From Laspinema olomoucense D3b (GTDB taxonomy: Bacteria; Cyanobacteriota; Cyanobacteriia; Cyanobacteriales; Laspinemataceae), in assembly GCF_025370785.1 (NCBI RefSeq), contig NZ_JAMXFA010000004.1, positions 148,796-212,795 on the forward strand: a stretch of 64,000 nt of DNA, in the 5' to 3' direction. Below the pieces are notes generated by a model. It did not search any database and was not told the origin of the DNA. It saw only the letters and a program-made list of their open reading frames with translations. Made by a program: the position numbers and the translations under genes. Shown here one piece after another: positions 8,439 to 17,901 of this stretch (positions are counted from its first letter, which is position 1; each line of letters starts with the position of its first letter).

Positions 8439-9248
8439 TTAAAGACTGGGGATCGAGCTAGAGTGCGGTGGTAGCGGGTGCTGTGGGTTCTGATAAAGGT
8501 GGTGAGTTTGGATATAAATTTGGACGGGTTCGGGAACCCAGGTGCGGATTTTGGGCCAGTCGCACCAATGATGACGCAGTAAGGTTGAAGCCATCGGCAG
8601 GGTTTGGGATTGTAAGATTTGCCAGCGTAGGTGAATCTGTCGGGTCTTGAAGGCGATCGCGACTTGTTGGCAAATCTCCTCAGTTTTGATCAGGGCGGTA
8701 TGGTCTAGGGGATGCGAGGGATTTGTACCTAGAGTGGAGTTTAATTTAGGTCGTCCTTTCTGAAGGTTTAGGGGGGAGATTTCCATTAATAATGGAGTTT
8801 CTTCGGGGTAATTGACTGGGGGTGAGGATGGCGATCGCGGTGCAACCAACCACTCACAAGCCTCAACCAGTTCAGAAGCGCGATACCATTTGGGCAGGGT
8901 AGAAAAGGCGTCGGCCCCGATAATCCAATACCACTGGCTATTAGGGTAGCGCTGTTGGAGGCTTTGCCAGGTGACGATCGCATACCCGGCTTCGGGGTCC
9001 TCTGGGGAGGCGGGACCGAGGCAAAAGGCTGGTTCTGGGGCGATCGCCAAGCTCACCATTTCCTGGCGATGCTCAAACTCTACCCGGGATTGCTGACGGG
9101 GATCGCGCTTGTGGCGATCGGTAACCCATATAATCTGGTTTAATCCCGCCTGCTCTAAGGCGGCATAAGCGATTCCCAAATGCCCACAATGAATCGGGTC
9201 AAAGGTTCCGCCCAAAATCGCTCTTTTTTTGATCCGCTGAGGCTGCAT
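8439..9248 (-). CDS. nadD: Nicotinate-nucleotide adenylyltransferase family protein
   Basis: NadD joins nicotinate mononucleotide and ATP to form deamido-NAD in NAD synthesis. The 269-residue protein has the nucleotidyltransferase motif GGTFDPIHCGHLG (residues 14-26), 'QIIWVTDRHKRDPRQQ', the hexapeptide region 'WYWIIGADAFSTLPKWY', and the late motif ASTLLRHH corresponding to the family's SSTxIR. It is longer than typical NadD (about 200 residues), with a low-complexity insert around residues 135-175 and a Pro/Ser/His-rich tail. Cyanobacteria often encode such longer forms beside other nucleotidyltransferases, so the exact substrate is fairly but not fully certain. Confidence 0.85.
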   Translation of the reverse strand: MQPQRIKKRAILGGTFDPIHCGHLGIAYAALEQAGLNQIIWVTDRHKRDPRQQSRVEFEHRQEMVSLAIAPEPAFCLGPASPEDPEAGYAIVTWQSLQQRYPNSQWYWIIGADAFSTLPKWYRASELVEACEWLVAPRSPSSPPVNYPEETPLLMEISPLNLQKGRPKLNSTLGTNPSHPLDHTALIKTEEICQQVAIAFKTRQIHLRWQILQSQTLPMASTLLRHHWCDWPKIRTWVPEPVQIYIQTHHLYQNPQHPLPPHSSSIPSL

Positions 9249-9750
9249 TCTTTCGCGTAAACTTTGTTTGAGAGTGGCTATTCAAACAGAGCAGTCATTT
9301 TCAATTGGATTGGAGGGTCCGACACTCACCCATCATCGCAATCATAACCCGCCCTGATTTCCCGAAAGTGCTTTTTACGGGTATTTTTTCCGGAAATAGC
9401 CTAGCCACCGATGGAGGCACTTGTGCGATAGTAAGACTGCTTTCCCCTTTGTTCTGCTACGTTTCAGGAGCGTACTTTGACCTAACTTAGGTGAGATTAG
9501 CAACTCACTTGATGGGGTCACGAGTTATTTTCCGTTTTTCTTGACCATCGGTTATGGTAAACACACCCAAAACGTTTAACCCTAGAAAAATCTCGGGAAA
9601 AGACGAAGGATGGGGTGTATTCGACACTAGAATCGAAAAATGCTTCTTCAGGGAGAGCGCTCAATTTCTGTTATGACTGTATCGTACAAAAACAATTCTT
9701 GATATGATATCGCGTGTTATTGGCGTGGTGTGGTGTGTAAGGAGCTTACA
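9249..9750. promoter_or_regulatory. Long leader/promoter region upstream of murC
   Basis: The 502 bases between divergent nadD and murC hold no supported gene. The last 80 bases are AT-rich with TTGATATGATAT-like promoter elements near 9700-9712, and AAGGAG at 9739-9744 is a good ribosome binding site for murC. A 61-codon frame at 9305-9490 has no recognisable features and is treated as chance. Confidence 0.4.
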
Positions 9751-11307
9751 ATGCACAATTCTATCGATCTAAGTGGCAAACCCTTTCATTTCATCGGAAT
9801 CGGTGGAATCGGAATGTCAGCGCTTGCCTACATTTTAGCGAAGCGGCAGGTCCCGGTATTTGGCTCCGATATTCGGTCGAGCCATATCACTCAGCGCTTA
9901 CAAGAAAATGGAGCGCAAATTTTTTGGCGTCAAGATGCCAGCAACCTGGATTTTTACCGACAAAAGAGCGCCGCCACCGAAGAAGGGGCAGTGTTGAGTT
10001 CAGCAAATGGGGAGGGGTCCGGCGGTTTACCGGCGATCGCACCGAAACCAGTAAGATTAGCCGCCAACGGAAGCCCCGCCCCAGTTGAGTTGCCGCAAGT
10101 GATTTGCTCAACGGCGATCGATGGAGCCAATAGCGAATATCAAGCCGCCTTAGACCTCGGCTGTCCCATCTTTCACCGCTCCGACCTACTGGCTGCTTTA
10201 ATATCCGAATATCAAAGCATTGCCGTAGCCGGAACCCACGGGAAGACCACAACGAGCTCAATGATGGCTTATGTGTTATTAAAGGCCGGTTTGGACCCCA
10301 CGATTGTTGTCGGGGGAGAAGTCAAAGCCTGGGAAGGGAACGCTCGTCTGGGAGAAGGACCCTATCTAGTGGCAGAAGCGGACGAATCCGATGGGTCCCT
10401 CGCCAAACTCTCGGCAAAAATTGGCGTCGTGACCAACATTGAACTAGACCATCCGGACCACTACCAGAGCTTGGATCAAGTCATCGAGATTTTTGAAACC
10501 TTTAAAGAGCGCTGCACCCATTTAGTCGGATGCATTGACTGCGAAACCGTGCGCGATCGCCTTCAACCGGGCATCTCCTACAGCCTCAACCTCGATTCCG
10601 GTGCCGACTACACCGTAGACTGTATCGCTTATAGATCCGACGGCACCACAGCCCGGGTTTGGGAGCGAGGTCAAATCCTCGGTCAACTGTCCATTTCCCT
10701 ACTGGGCGCACACAATCTGAGTAACGCTCTAGCGGTTGTTGCAGTTGGACGCTTGGTCGGTTTAGACTTCGCCACCATTGCCCGGGAAATTGCTACATTT
10801 GAGGGGGCTTGCCGCCGGTTTGAGACCCGAGGCAAATATAATGACATCCACTTTGTAGATGACTACGCCCATCACCCGAGTGAAATTCGCGCCACCCTCC
10901 ATGCAGCCAGTCTGCAAACCCAAGGATTGCGTTCTCGTGCCAGTCGCGTTGTCGCCGTATTTCAACCCCATCGGTACAGCCGAACTCGGGCCTTTTTAGC
11001 CGAGTTTGCGGAATCATTTAGCGATGCTGATTTAGTGCTGGTAACCGACATTTACAGTGCCGGGGAAGCCAATGAATTTGACCTGAGCGGACAACAAGTC
11101 GCCGACGAGATCGCCGCTCATCATCCTCGGGTGCATTACAGTCCTTCTATGTCTGAAGTGAGTGAGTTTCTCGGCGAAGCCTTACTCCCTGGAGACCTCG
11201 CCATATTTCTGGGGGCTGGTAATTTGAATCAGATCATTCCGGAAGTCATGGCATTTCATCAACAGGTCGAGCAAACGGCTCTGGCAGAAGCACGCCATCG
11301 AGCCTGA
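9751..11307 (+). CDS. murC: UDP-N-acetylmuramate--L-alanine ligase
   Basis: MurC adds L-alanine to UDP-MurNAc, the first amino acid of the peptidoglycan stem. ATG at 9751 is chosen because AAGGAG ends six bases upstream; the frame itself opens at GTG 9730. The 518-residue product has the N-terminal UDP-binding motif 'FHFIGIGGIGMSALAYIL', the P-loop GTHGKTTTSSMMAY near residue 160, the central 'EADESDGSL' and 'NIELDHPDHY', and the C-terminal domain 'FVDDYAHHPSEI' and 'VFQPHRYSRT'. An extra low-complexity stretch of roughly 35 residues at about 73-115 pushes the P-loop later than in typical MurC. murB follows on the same strand. Confidence 0.96.
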   Translation: MHNSIDLSGKPFHFIGIGGIGMSALAYILAKRQVPVFGSDIRSSHITQRLQENGAQIFWRQDASNLDFYRQKSAATEEGAVLSSANGEGSGGLPAIAPKPVRLAANGSPAPVELPQVICSTAIDGANSEYQAALDLGCPIFHRSDLLAALISEYQSIAVAGTHGKTTTSSMMAYVLLKAGLDPTIVVGGEVKAWEGNARLGEGPYLVAEADESDGSLAKLSAKIGVVTNIELDHPDHYQSLDQVIEIFETFKERCTHLVGCIDCETVRDRLQPGISYSLNLDSGADYTVDCIAYRSDGTTARVWERGQILGQLSISLLGAHNLSNALAVVAVGRLVGLDFATIAREIATFEGACRRFETRGKYNDIHFVDDYAHHPSEIRATLHAASLQTQGLRSRASRVVAVFQPHRYSRTRAFLAEFAESFSDADLVLVTDIYSAGEANEFDLSGQQVADEIAAHHPRVHYSPSMSEVSEFLGEALLPGDLAIFLGAGNLNQIIPEVMAFHQQVEQTALAEARHRA

Positions 11308-11413
11308 GCGCCAGTAAGTTTCTAGGGAACCCTGGGCGATCGCTCCTCGAAATACCCTGGATGATTTACGTTCAAAAACAGTGGTCTATAGGGATTTAAG
11401 CACCTGGATTATC

Positions 11414-12430
11414 ATGACTCTTTCCTCCGATACTGTACGCATCCTCAGCCCCTCCGTGGTCAAGCAACCGGCCAAGAATCCACATCTGACTCCCGTAAAC
11501 GGCGATCGCGATCGATCCCAGTCTATTTATTTAGCAGGAACCGCTTGTCAGATTAAGTCCAATGTTTCCTTATCAACATTTACCTCCTTCCGAGTTGGGG
11601 GTCCTGCTGAATGGTACGTTGCGCCTAAACAGATAGAAGAGGTCCAAGCCTGTTTAGAATGGGCCAGGGCGGAAGGATTACCCGTCACCTTCTTGGGTGC
11701 GGGTTCTAATCTTTTAGTTAGCGATCGCGGCATTCCTGGTTTGGCGATTTCTACACGCCATCTGCGCTATAGCCGCTTTAATCCCGAAACAGGTCAAGTG
11801 ACCGTTGCCGCAGGTCAGTCCCTGCCTCGTTTAGCTTGGCAAGCGGCTCAATTGGGATGGGAAGGACTAGAGTGGGCTGTCGGAATTCCCGGGACCGTCG
11901 GGGGAGCCGTCGTGATGAATGCTGGTGCTCATGGGAGTTGTGCCGCAGAGATTTTAGTGAATACTCAGGTAGTGTCCCACCGGGGAACAATTTCTGTCCT
12001 GACTCCGGAAGAGTTGGGGTATAGCTATCGCACCTCGGTCCTCCAAGGGGGCGATCGCCTGGTCACAGAGGCCACTTTTCAACTCAAACCAGGGGCAGAC
12101 CCGGCGCGGGTCCAAGCGACTACCTCCGAACAACTCGAACATCGCAAATCCACCCAACCCTACCACCTGCCCAGTTGTGGCAGTGTGTTCCGCAATCCTG
12201 ACGGCTCACGAGGGGCGGGATGGTTAATTGAGCAAACTGGATTGAAAGGCTACCAAATCGGCAGCGCTCAGGTGGCTGAACGTCACGCTAACTTTATTGT
12301 GAATTGTGGCGGCGCGAAAGCCAGTGATATTTTCCAGCTTATTCGGTATGTTCAAGCGCAAGTTGAGCAGAACTGGGCCGTGCTTTTAGAACCAGAAGTT
12401 CGCACGATCGGCGAGTTTCAAGGTTTGTAA
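11414..12430 (+). CDS. murB: UDP-N-acetylenolpyruvoylglucosamine reductase
   Basis: MurB is the FAD- and NADPH-dependent reductase that makes UDP-MurNAc, the substrate of MurC encoded just upstream (gap of about 106 bases, probable operon). The 338-residue protein has a variable leader of about 45 residues, then '[18 protein letters not shown]', '[16 protein letters not shown]' (FAD binding), '[18 protein letters not shown]', 'YSYRTSVLQ' and, near the end, '[10 protein letters not shown]...[12 protein letters not shown]' with the proton-donating Ser in the first of these, and a final '[11 protein letters not shown]'. This is the type I/II MurB core. The frame opens at GTG 11381, but ATG 11414 is more natural. 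Confidence 0.95.
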   Translation: MTLSSDTVRILSPSVVKQPAKNPHLTPVNGDRDRSQSIYLAGTACQIKSNVSLSTFTSFRVGGPAEWYVAPKQIEEVQACLEWARAEGLPVTFLGAGSNLLVSDRGIPGLAISTRHLRYSRFNPETGQVTVAAGQSLPRLAWQAAQLGWEGLEWAVGIPGTVGGAVVMNAGAHGSCAAEILVNTQVVSHRGTISVLTPEELGYSYRTSVLQGGDRLVTEATFQLKPGADPARVQATTSEQLEHRKSTQPYHLPSCGSVFRNPDGSRGAGWLIEQTGLKGYQIGSAQVAERHANFIVNCGGAKASDIFQLIRYVQAQVEQNWAVLLEPEVRTIGEFQGL

Positions 12431-12499
12431 CCTCCCGGATTGAGAGGCGATCGCCCCCCATCTGTTCCCCGGAAAACTCGGTGATCCCCCGGGATGGGT

Positions 12500-12805
12500 C
12501 AATGGCATAGTGCAATTATGGCGTGGTAGTATTGCTAAGGGTAATGCCCGCGAGGGTCTGATTCTGAGCGCGACCTACTCCAGACCTTCCGTCGGATCAG
12601 GTCAAGCGGTAGGAGACAACGGTTAACCCGATTGACTTCTAAGCTCTCCCTTCCCTTTGAGATGGCTTGAGAGAATATCCGTTAGAGCGCCAGAGCTTCA
12701 GACCTTGACAGTACGGTGAGGCACACCGGAACTGGCTCTTACATTAAGGGCAAAACGCTTGGAGAAAGCGGTACTTGTCTCCTAAAATAGTCTCCTATTT
12801 TAGGG
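12500..12805 (+). ncRNA. Candidate structured RNA in the murB-ybaB spacer
   Basis: The 467-base spacer has no open frame but is dense in pairing. GGTCTG (12555-12560) pairs with CAGACC (12581-12586), or alternatively GACCT (12583-12587) pairs with AGGTC (12599-12603) over the hairpin TCCGTCGGA, with CCTAC/GTAGG outside it. CGGTG/CACCG form a hairpin near 12714-12728, enclosed by GCCAG/CTGGC (about 12690-12736). At the end a 10-base perfect hairpin CCTAAAATAG-TCTC-CTATTTTAGG occupies 12781-12804. It could be an independent small RNA (a 6S-like RNA was considered) or the long leader of ybaB. It does not match tmRNA, RNase P RNA or SRP RNA signatures. Strand and ends are inferred. Confidence 0.35.
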
Positions 12806-12897
12806 TCAGTCCTCTTGAGGAACCAAGAATCCACAGCAGCGATCGCGCCGCTCAATCATGCCAACATCGATTTGAACCCATACAGAGTTAACCCGTT

Positions 12898-13248
12898 ATG
12901 GCAGGAAAAGGACAGGGAGGATTTGGCTTCGGTCTCGGCAAAATGAAAGAGCTGACTGAAGCCTTCAAAAAAGCTCAACAAGTACAAGAAGGTGCTAAAA
13001 GGCTTCAAGAAGAATTAGATGAACTCGAAGTCATCGGCGAAGCCGGTGGTGGTTTGGTTAAAGTGGTTTTAAGCGGCAACCAAGAACCCCGTCGGGTCGA
13101 AATTTCCCCCGATGCTCTCGGCGAAGGAGCGGAAGTGGTTTCCGAACTGGTTGCCGTTGCGATGACAGATGCATATAATAAATCCACCGCAACCATGCGC
13201 GAACGGATGGAAGAATTAACAGGTGGGCTAAATCTGCCCGGTCTGTAA
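12898..13248 (+). CDS. YbaB/EbfC-family nucleoid-associated protein
   Basis: This 116-residue protein of the YbaB/EbfC family forms small dimers that bind DNA. It has a Gly-rich N-terminus, a long helix (about 15-45, '[25 protein letters not shown]') and the beta core '[30 protein letters not shown]'. A C-terminal helix with '[12 protein letters not shown]' follows, then a Gly/Leu-rich tail. Length and layout match cyanobacterial homologues, for which light-related gene control has been proposed in some species (family knowledge). A terminator follows 67 bases downstream. Confidence 0.93.
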   Translation: MAGKGQGGFGFGLGKMKELTEAFKKAQQVQEGAKRLQEELDELEVIGEAGGGLVKVVLSGNQEPRRVEISPDALGEGAEVVSELVAVAMTDAYNKSTATMRERMEELTGGLNLPGL

Positions 13249-13315
13249 CTGCTATAGCTTAGGCAGTCGTCTTTGTATCGAGTCTAATCCATATCAACTA
13301 CTTTTCATCAAGATC

Positions 13316-13360
13316 TAGCTGGCTTTCTGCTGTGTCAAGTAAGCCAGCTAATTTTATTTT
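13316..13360 (+). terminator. Terminator after the YbaB-family gene
   Basis: The 10-base perfect stem TAGCTGGCTT (13316-13325) / AAGCCAGCTA (13341-13350) is followed by ATTTTATTTT. Confidence 0.75.
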
Positions 13361-13473
13361 AGGCTTTGATTTCGGTCTGTCTGAGCGTGATCCAGTTTAA
13401 AATCTCGGTAAGATAGAAGGCGATCGCCTGTTCCATCTATTATCCTCAGTCTCTAACTGCGAATAACTCACCC

Positions 13474-13965
13474 ATGCCCTATAAACTCTTATTTGTCTGC
13501 CTCGGGAATATCTGCCGCTCACCCGCTGCCGAAAATATTATGAACCACCAAATCGCAGGCAGAAATCTCCAGGATCAAATTATCTGTGACTCTGCTGGGA
13601 CTTCAGCTTATCATGTGGGGAGTGCCCCCGATCGCCGCATGGTAGCCGCAGCCAAACAACAGGGACTCTCCTTTATTGGCGAAGCGCGCCGCTTTCATCC
13701 CGCAGACTTTCAGAACTTTGACCTGATTTTAGCAATGGATCGGGAAAACTACGCCGATATCATCTCCCTTGATCCCCAAGGTCAGTATCGCCAAAAAGTC
13801 CGCATGATGTGTGATTTCTGTCGCCATCGTTCCGAGAAAGAAGTGCCCGACCCCTATTATGGCGGTCCCGATGGATTTAACAATGTTATCAATCTGCTCA
13901 CTGATGCCTGTGAAGGACTTCTGGATTATGTCGTTGAGCAGCAGAATGTTAAGGTGAGTTCCTAA
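13474..13965 (+). CDS. Low-molecular-weight protein-tyrosine phosphatase
   Basis: The 163-residue protein has the catalytic P-loop CLGNICRSP (Cys9, Arg15) right at the N-terminus and the general-acid motif VPDPYYGG (Asp about residue 128), both diagnostic of LMW-PTPases. 'LAMDRENYADI' lies between. Such enzymes dephosphorylate tyrosine (and arsenate-reductase-like relatives exist, but those lack this exact pattern). In bacteria they often oppose tyrosine kinases in polysaccharide export; no kinase is nearby. It is monocistronic, with a terminator directly after the stop. Confidence 0.93.
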   Translation: MPYKLLFVCLGNICRSPAAENIMNHQIAGRNLQDQIICDSAGTSAYHVGSAPDRRMVAAAKQQGLSFIGEARRFHPADFQNFDLILAMDRENYADIISLDPQGQYRQKVRMMCDFCRHRSEKEVPDPYYGGPDGFNNVINLLTDACEGLLDYVVEQQNVKVSS

Positions 13966-13999
13966 GCCGTCCAGAACGTGGATTCGGACAGCCTATCAT

Positions 14000-14037
14000 A
14001 AACCGGAAACCCAGTAGTAGGTTTGCCCGGTTTTTTT
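14000..14037 (+). terminator. Terminator after the phosphatase gene
   Basis: AAACCGG ... CCGG with an inner AAACC/GGTTT pairing is followed by seven T residues (14031-14037). Confidence 0.8.
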
Positions 14038-14083
14038 GTAAAGACCCTAATTTAATCAGATTAGCGGGACGGTGCATCTGGTT

Positions 14084-14734
14084 TCATTGATTTTCCTGAG
14101 CATTTTCCAACAGTCTCACCCCCCACAACAAGGTAAAGGCGATGACAGTCATCATTAGCACCATTTGGTTGGCACGTTGATAATTCTGCATTTGGACCGC
14201 ATCATAAATAGCCAGGGGTAACGTTTGGGTCCGCCCGGGAATACTGCCTGCTACCATCAGAGTTGCCCCGAATTCACCTAATCCTCGGGCGATACTTAAA
14301 CCAAAACCTGCCAATACTCCACGATAGGCTAAGGGTAAACTAATCAGCCATAAAACTTCCAGTTCCGATGCGCCTAAAGTGCGGGCGGCGTCTTCCAGTT
14401 CAGGATTGACAGTGGCGATCGCCACCCTGGTGGATTCCACCATTAATGGAAGTGCTACTACCGTCGAGGCGATCGCCGCAGCTTGCCAAGTAAATAATAA
14501 CTGAATTCCCAAAACTTCCTGAATCGGACTGCCTCGCCCTAATATCAGCAATAGTCCATAACCCACCACACTCGGAGGCAGGACTAAGGGTAAATTTAAC
14601 ACGGTCGAAACCAGCAGTTGTCCCGGGAAACGGGTTCTTGCCAAAAAAATGCCTAGCCCTAACCCTAAAGTTAAGATGGCTAGGCTGGCAACTCCTATCA
14701 CTTGTAATGACAAAAATAAGGGCTGCCAAATCAT
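14084..14734 (-). CDS. modB: Molybdate ABC transporter permease
   Basis: This is the membrane permease of a molybdate importer. The 216-residue protein has five to six hydrophobic segments, including residues 10-30, 45-65, 83-103, 135-155 and 190-210. The binding-protein-dependent permease (EAA) loop reads 'EDAARTLGASELEVLWLISLPLAYRGVLAG', where ModC would dock. 'GLGEFGATLMVAGSIPGRTQTLPLAIY' is a ModB-specific stretch. The start overlaps the modA stop by four bases (ATGA), showing translational coupling. No modC is found after it: the next gene downstream is convergent. The ATPase must be encoded elsewhere. Confidence 0.93.
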   Translation of the reverse strand: MIWQPLFLSLQVIGVASLAILTLGLGLGIFLARTRFPGQLLVSTVLNLPLVLPPSVVGYGLLLILGRGSPIQEVLGIQLLFTWQAAAIASTVVALPLMVESTRVAIATVNPELEDAARTLGASELEVLWLISLPLAYRGVLAGFGLSIARGLGEFGATLMVAGSIPGRTQTLPLAIYDAVQMQNYQRANQMVLMMTVIAFTLLWGVRLLENAQENQ

Positions 14735-15543
14735 TTTACCGGCTCTTCTCCCGGCAGAATAAAGCCATGTTTGTGCATCAAAGGTCTACTTTTATAGCTA
14801 TTAATAAACCTAGCAAATTGCTGGGCATTATCTGGATTATGTGCAGTCTTGGGGACAACTAACATTTTCTCAATCGGTTGATGTAAATTATCAGGGATTA
14901 AGCTCCATTGACCTGGACGATTCAGGCTGAGCGACAAGGCAACGATCGCCACATCTACATTGCCTGATTCTGCATATTGCTGAGTTTGTCTAATGTTTTC
15001 CCCTAATACTAACTTTGGCTGAAGTTCTTCCCAAATTCCTATAGATTCCAAGGCTTGTTTGGCCGCAATTCCGTAGGGGGCGTGGTCTGGATTGGCAATG
15101 GCAACTCGTTCAATTTCTGCCCGGGTTAAATCCTGAAGTTCTTTGATCTGAAGGGAGCTATCTTCCCGATGCCACAGCGTAATTCGTCCCACCCCGTATA
15201 ATGCCTTTGTTTCAGAAAAAACTAGCTGCTTTTTGTCTAAATCTTCAATAGATTTTGTATCGGCTGCCACAAATAAATCAACAGGCGCACCTCGCTCAAT
15301 TTGCTGTGCAAGTTGCCCTGTAGAACCCAAGTTAATGATCACCTTATTTCCCGTTTCCTGTTCCCACAGCTTGGCGATCGGGGGTAAGACTTGATTCAAA
15401 CTTGCCGCTGCCGAAACGGTTAGGGTCACAGAGGCAGAGGATGAGCTAGGCGGCTGGGTCCCCGGAGATCTCCCACAAGCTACCAGCAGCAGGAGTAGGG
15501 CATACACCACATACCTGAGAGGTTTTCGCCCATGTTGTCCCAT
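14731..15543 (-). CDS. modA: Molybdate-binding lipoprotein
   Basis: The periplasmic substrate-binding component delivers molybdate or tungstate to ModB. The 270-residue product begins with a lipoprotein signal: basic N-terminus, hydrophobic core YVVYALLLLLVAC with the lipidated Cys at about residue 23, then a Ser/Pro-rich tether. The mature part shows ModA signatures 'LTVSAAASLNQVLPPIAKLWEQ', 'LGSTGQLAQQIERGAPVDLFVAADT', 'IANPDHAPYGIAAKQALES', 'GENIRQTQQYAESGNVDVAIVALS'. It is divergent from frmA across a 211-base spacer and is cotranscribed with modB. Confidence 0.94.
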   Translation of the reverse strand: MGQHGRKPLRYVVYALLLLLVACGRSPGTQPPSSSSASVTLTVSAAASLNQVLPPIAKLWEQETGNKVIINLGSTGQLAQQIERGAPVDLFVAADTKSIEDLDKKQLVFSETKALYGVGRITLWHREDSSLQIKELQDLTRAEIERVAIANPDHAPYGIAAKQALESIGIWEELQPKLVLGENIRQTQQYAESGNVDVAIVALSLSLNRPGQWSLIPDNLHQPIEKMLVVPKTAHNPDNAQQFARFINSYKSRPLMHKHGFILPGEEPVK

Positions 15544-15754
15544 AGTTGTTGCGTTTGACCTGATTTTGCATCCTGCTATTATACTGGCATTCTGCTAAAA
15601 TACTTGCACAATCAGGGGTCTGGGACGACTTGACCCTTCCTTGCCTAGCTGCAATCTCCACCCTGGTAAATGCGATGCCCCCCTATAGGGCAGATTCTCC
15701 GCTAAAATCAACAGGACTGCTTCTTCTCACAAAAAAACAAAAACAAGGTAATTT

Positions 15755-16870
15755 ATGGACATACAAGCCGCCGTTGCTTGGCAAGCCGGTGGACCTCTAA
15801 GTTTAGAAACCGTACAACTTGAGGGTCCCAAAGCCGGAGAAGTTATGGTGGAAATCAAAGCGACCGGCGTTTGTCATACCGATGCCTATACTCTATCTGG
15901 AGCAGACCCAGAGGGACTGTTTCCGGCTATCCTGGGTCATGAAGGGGCTGGAGTTGTGGTGGAAGTCGGCGATGAAGTCAAAAGTCTGAAAGTAGGCGAT
16001 CGCGTCATTCCCCTCTATACCCCGGAATGTCGTCAATGCAAATACTGTCTCAGCAATAAAACCAACCTCTGTCAAGCCATCCGAGCCACCCAAGGCAAAG
16101 GAGTCATGCCTGATGGCACCAGTCGCTTCTCCCTCAACGGCGAAAAAATCCATCACTACATGGGAACCTCCACCTTTGCTAACTTCACCGTTCTGCCAGA
16201 AATCGCCGTCGCCAAAATCCGGGATGATGCCCCCTTCGAGAAAGTCTGTCTGATTGGTTGTGGAGTCACAACCGGCATCGGCGCAGTCATCAACACCGCC
16301 AAAGTCGAACCGGGGTCAAATGTCGTCGTTTTTGGATTAGGCGGAATTGGACTGAACGTGATTCAAGCAGCGCGTTTAGTGGGAGCCAACCAAATTATCG
16401 GCATTGACCTCAATCCGGCCAAACGGCCCCTCGCTGAAAAATTTGGCATGACTCATTTTATCAATCCCAACGATGTAGAAGACGTTGTTGCAGCCATCAT
16501 CGACCTCACCGATGGCGGTGCCGACTATAGCTTTGAATGTATCGGCAACGTCAACGTGATGCGTCAGGCCCTCGAATGCTGTCATAAAGGCTGGGGCGAA
16601 TCTGTAATCATTGGCGTCGCAGGGGCGGGCCAAGAAATTAGGACCCGTCCCTTCCAACTCGTCACCGGACGGGTTTGGCGAGGAACCGCCTTTGGTGGAG
16701 CCAAAGGTCGCCGGGATGTACCTAAAATCGTCGATTGGTACATGGATGGTAAAATCGACATCGATAGTCTGGTCTCCCATATCATCCCCGTCAATCGTAT
16801 CAACGAGGCTTTTGACCTGATGCATACCGGGGAAGCCATTCGCACCGTTGTCACCTTCCCCGAATCATGA
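15755..16870 (+). CDS. frmA: S-(hydroxymethyl)glutathione dehydrogenase (class III alcohol dehydrogenase)
   Basis: FrmA oxidises the spontaneous formaldehyde-glutathione adduct to S-formylglutathione with NAD, and in other bacteria also reduces S-nitrosoglutathione. The 371-residue protein is a medium-chain zinc ADH: catalytic zinc ligands in [12 protein letters not shown] and GHEGAGVV, the structural zinc cluster [15 protein letters not shown], '[16 protein letters not shown]' typical of class III, and the NAD fold '[20 protein letters not shown]'. It overlaps frmB by four bases (ATGA), so the two are one operon for formaldehyde removal. Confidence 0.95.
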   Translation: MDIQAAVAWQAGGPLSLETVQLEGPKAGEVMVEIKATGVCHTDAYTLSGADPEGLFPAILGHEGAGVVVEVGDEVKSLKVGDRVIPLYTPECRQCKYCLSNKTNLCQAIRATQGKGVMPDGTSRFSLNGEKIHHYMGTSTFANFTVLPEIAVAKIRDDAPFEKVCLIGCGVTTGIGAVINTAKVEPGSNVVVFGLGGIGLNVIQAARLVGANQIIGIDLNPAKRPLAEKFGMTHFINPNDVEDVVAAIIDLTDGGADYSFECIGNVNVMRQALECCHKGWGESVIIGVAGAGQEIRTRPFQLVTGRVWRGTAFGGAKGRRDVPKIVDWYMDGKIDIDSLVSHIIPVNRINEAFDLMHTGEAIRTVVTFPES

Positions 16871-17715
16871 CCCTTACCCTAAATCAGCAGAGTCGTTCCT
16901 TTGGTGGAACTACCCAGTTTTATCAGCATTCCTCCCAATGCTGCAACGCTCCAATGCGGTTCTCAGTTTATATTCCGCCCCAAGCAGCCCAGCAGCCGGT
17001 TCCCATTCTGTATTGGCTATCGGGGTTAACTTGTACGGAAGAGAACTTTATTACTAAGGCTGGGGCGCAACGTCTAGCCGCCCAATATGGCTTGCTGTTA
17101 GTCGCCCCGGATACCAGCCCCCGCAATCTGGGACTTCCGGGAGAACAGGACCGCTGGGATTTTGGGAGTGGGGCCAGCTTCTATGTCGATGCGACGGAAT
17201 TTCCCTGGGCTAAACATTATCAGATGTACCGCTATGTCACAGAGGAACTTCCCCTCCTGATTGAGGAGAATTTTCCAGTGGATCCGACTCGGCAGAGTAT
17301 TTTCGGTCATTCGATGGGGGGACATGGGGCGCTGATCTGTGCCTTACGCCATCCCTCCCGTTATCAGTCGGTCTCCGCCTTCGCCCCCATTACCGCCCCC
17401 ATGTCTTGTCCTTGGGGGGAAACGGCATTTCGGGGCTATTTGGGGGAAAATCGTCAAACTTGGTCTGCCTATGATGCAAGTGAGTTAGTGAAGACTTCGG
17501 CTTGGCGGCGTCCGATTTTGGTTGACCAAGGGGACGCAGATTCGTTTTTGGCCCAAGGTCAGTTATTACCGGAACGGTTTGAGACAGCTTGTCAGCAGGC
17601 TGGGATTGACCTTCGGTTACGGATGCAGCCCGGGTACGATCATAGTTACTACTTTATTGCCAGTTTCATCGATGACCATCTCCGCCATCATGGGGAGGCG
17701 TTAGGTTGTGTTTAG
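16867..17715 (+). CDS. frmB: S-formylglutathione hydrolase
   Basis: FrmB hydrolyses S-formylglutathione to formate and glutathione, the step after FrmA. The 282-residue alpha/beta-hydrolase of the esterase D family has '[22 protein letters not shown]', the nucleophile elbow [11 protein letters not shown], '[15 protein letters not shown]', the acid region '[10 protein letters not shown]' and the catalytic His in '[16 protein letters not shown]'. Length and motifs match FGH of plants and bacteria closely. It is the second gene of the frmAB operon; the downstream region is repetitive and decayed. Confidence 0.95.
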   Translation: MTLTLNQQSRSFGGTTQFYQHSSQCCNAPMRFSVYIPPQAAQQPVPILYWLSGLTCTEENFITKAGAQRLAAQYGLLLVAPDTSPRNLGLPGEQDRWDFGSGASFYVDATEFPWAKHYQMYRYVTEELPLLIEENFPVDPTRQSIFGHSMGGHGALICALRHPSRYQSVSAFAPITAPMSCPWGETAFRGYLGENRQTWSAYDASELVKTSAWRRPILVDQGDADSFLAQGQLLPERFETACQQAGIDLRLRMQPGYDHSYYFIASFIDDHLRHHGEALGCV

Positions 17716-17734
17716 GGTAGTTATAAATATGTAA

Positions 17735-17820
17735 TAGACCTCTTGCAAAAATCCGGATTGATCCCCCCAAATCTCCCTTCTTAACGCCACTCGGCTTAAG
17801 ATAATTTTGCAAGAGGTCTA
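17735..17820. mobile_element. 86-base element with 16-base perfect terminal inverted repeats (MITE-like)
   Basis: TAGACCTCTTGCAAAA (17735-17750) and its exact reverse complement (17805-17820) bound a 54-base centre with no coding content. The ends resemble transposon termini, and the small size suggests a non-autonomous miniature element or a transposon deleted internally. No clear target duplication is seen beyond possible TA ends. Confidence 0.5.
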
Positions 17821-17901
17821 ATGATGCGGCAAGATTACTGATAGAAACTTAGTGCTAAAGACTTAGGCGCGTCTGCGGCTTCGGTGAAGGGTAGCCTGCC
17901 T

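Noticed and set aside
9305-9490. A 61-codon frame in the murC leader
   Set aside because: No ribosome site, no motif, and the region is better read as regulatory.
12500-12805. tmRNA, RNase P RNA or SRP RNA
   Set aside because: None of the diagnostic core sequences of these RNAs was seen; left as an unassigned structured RNA.
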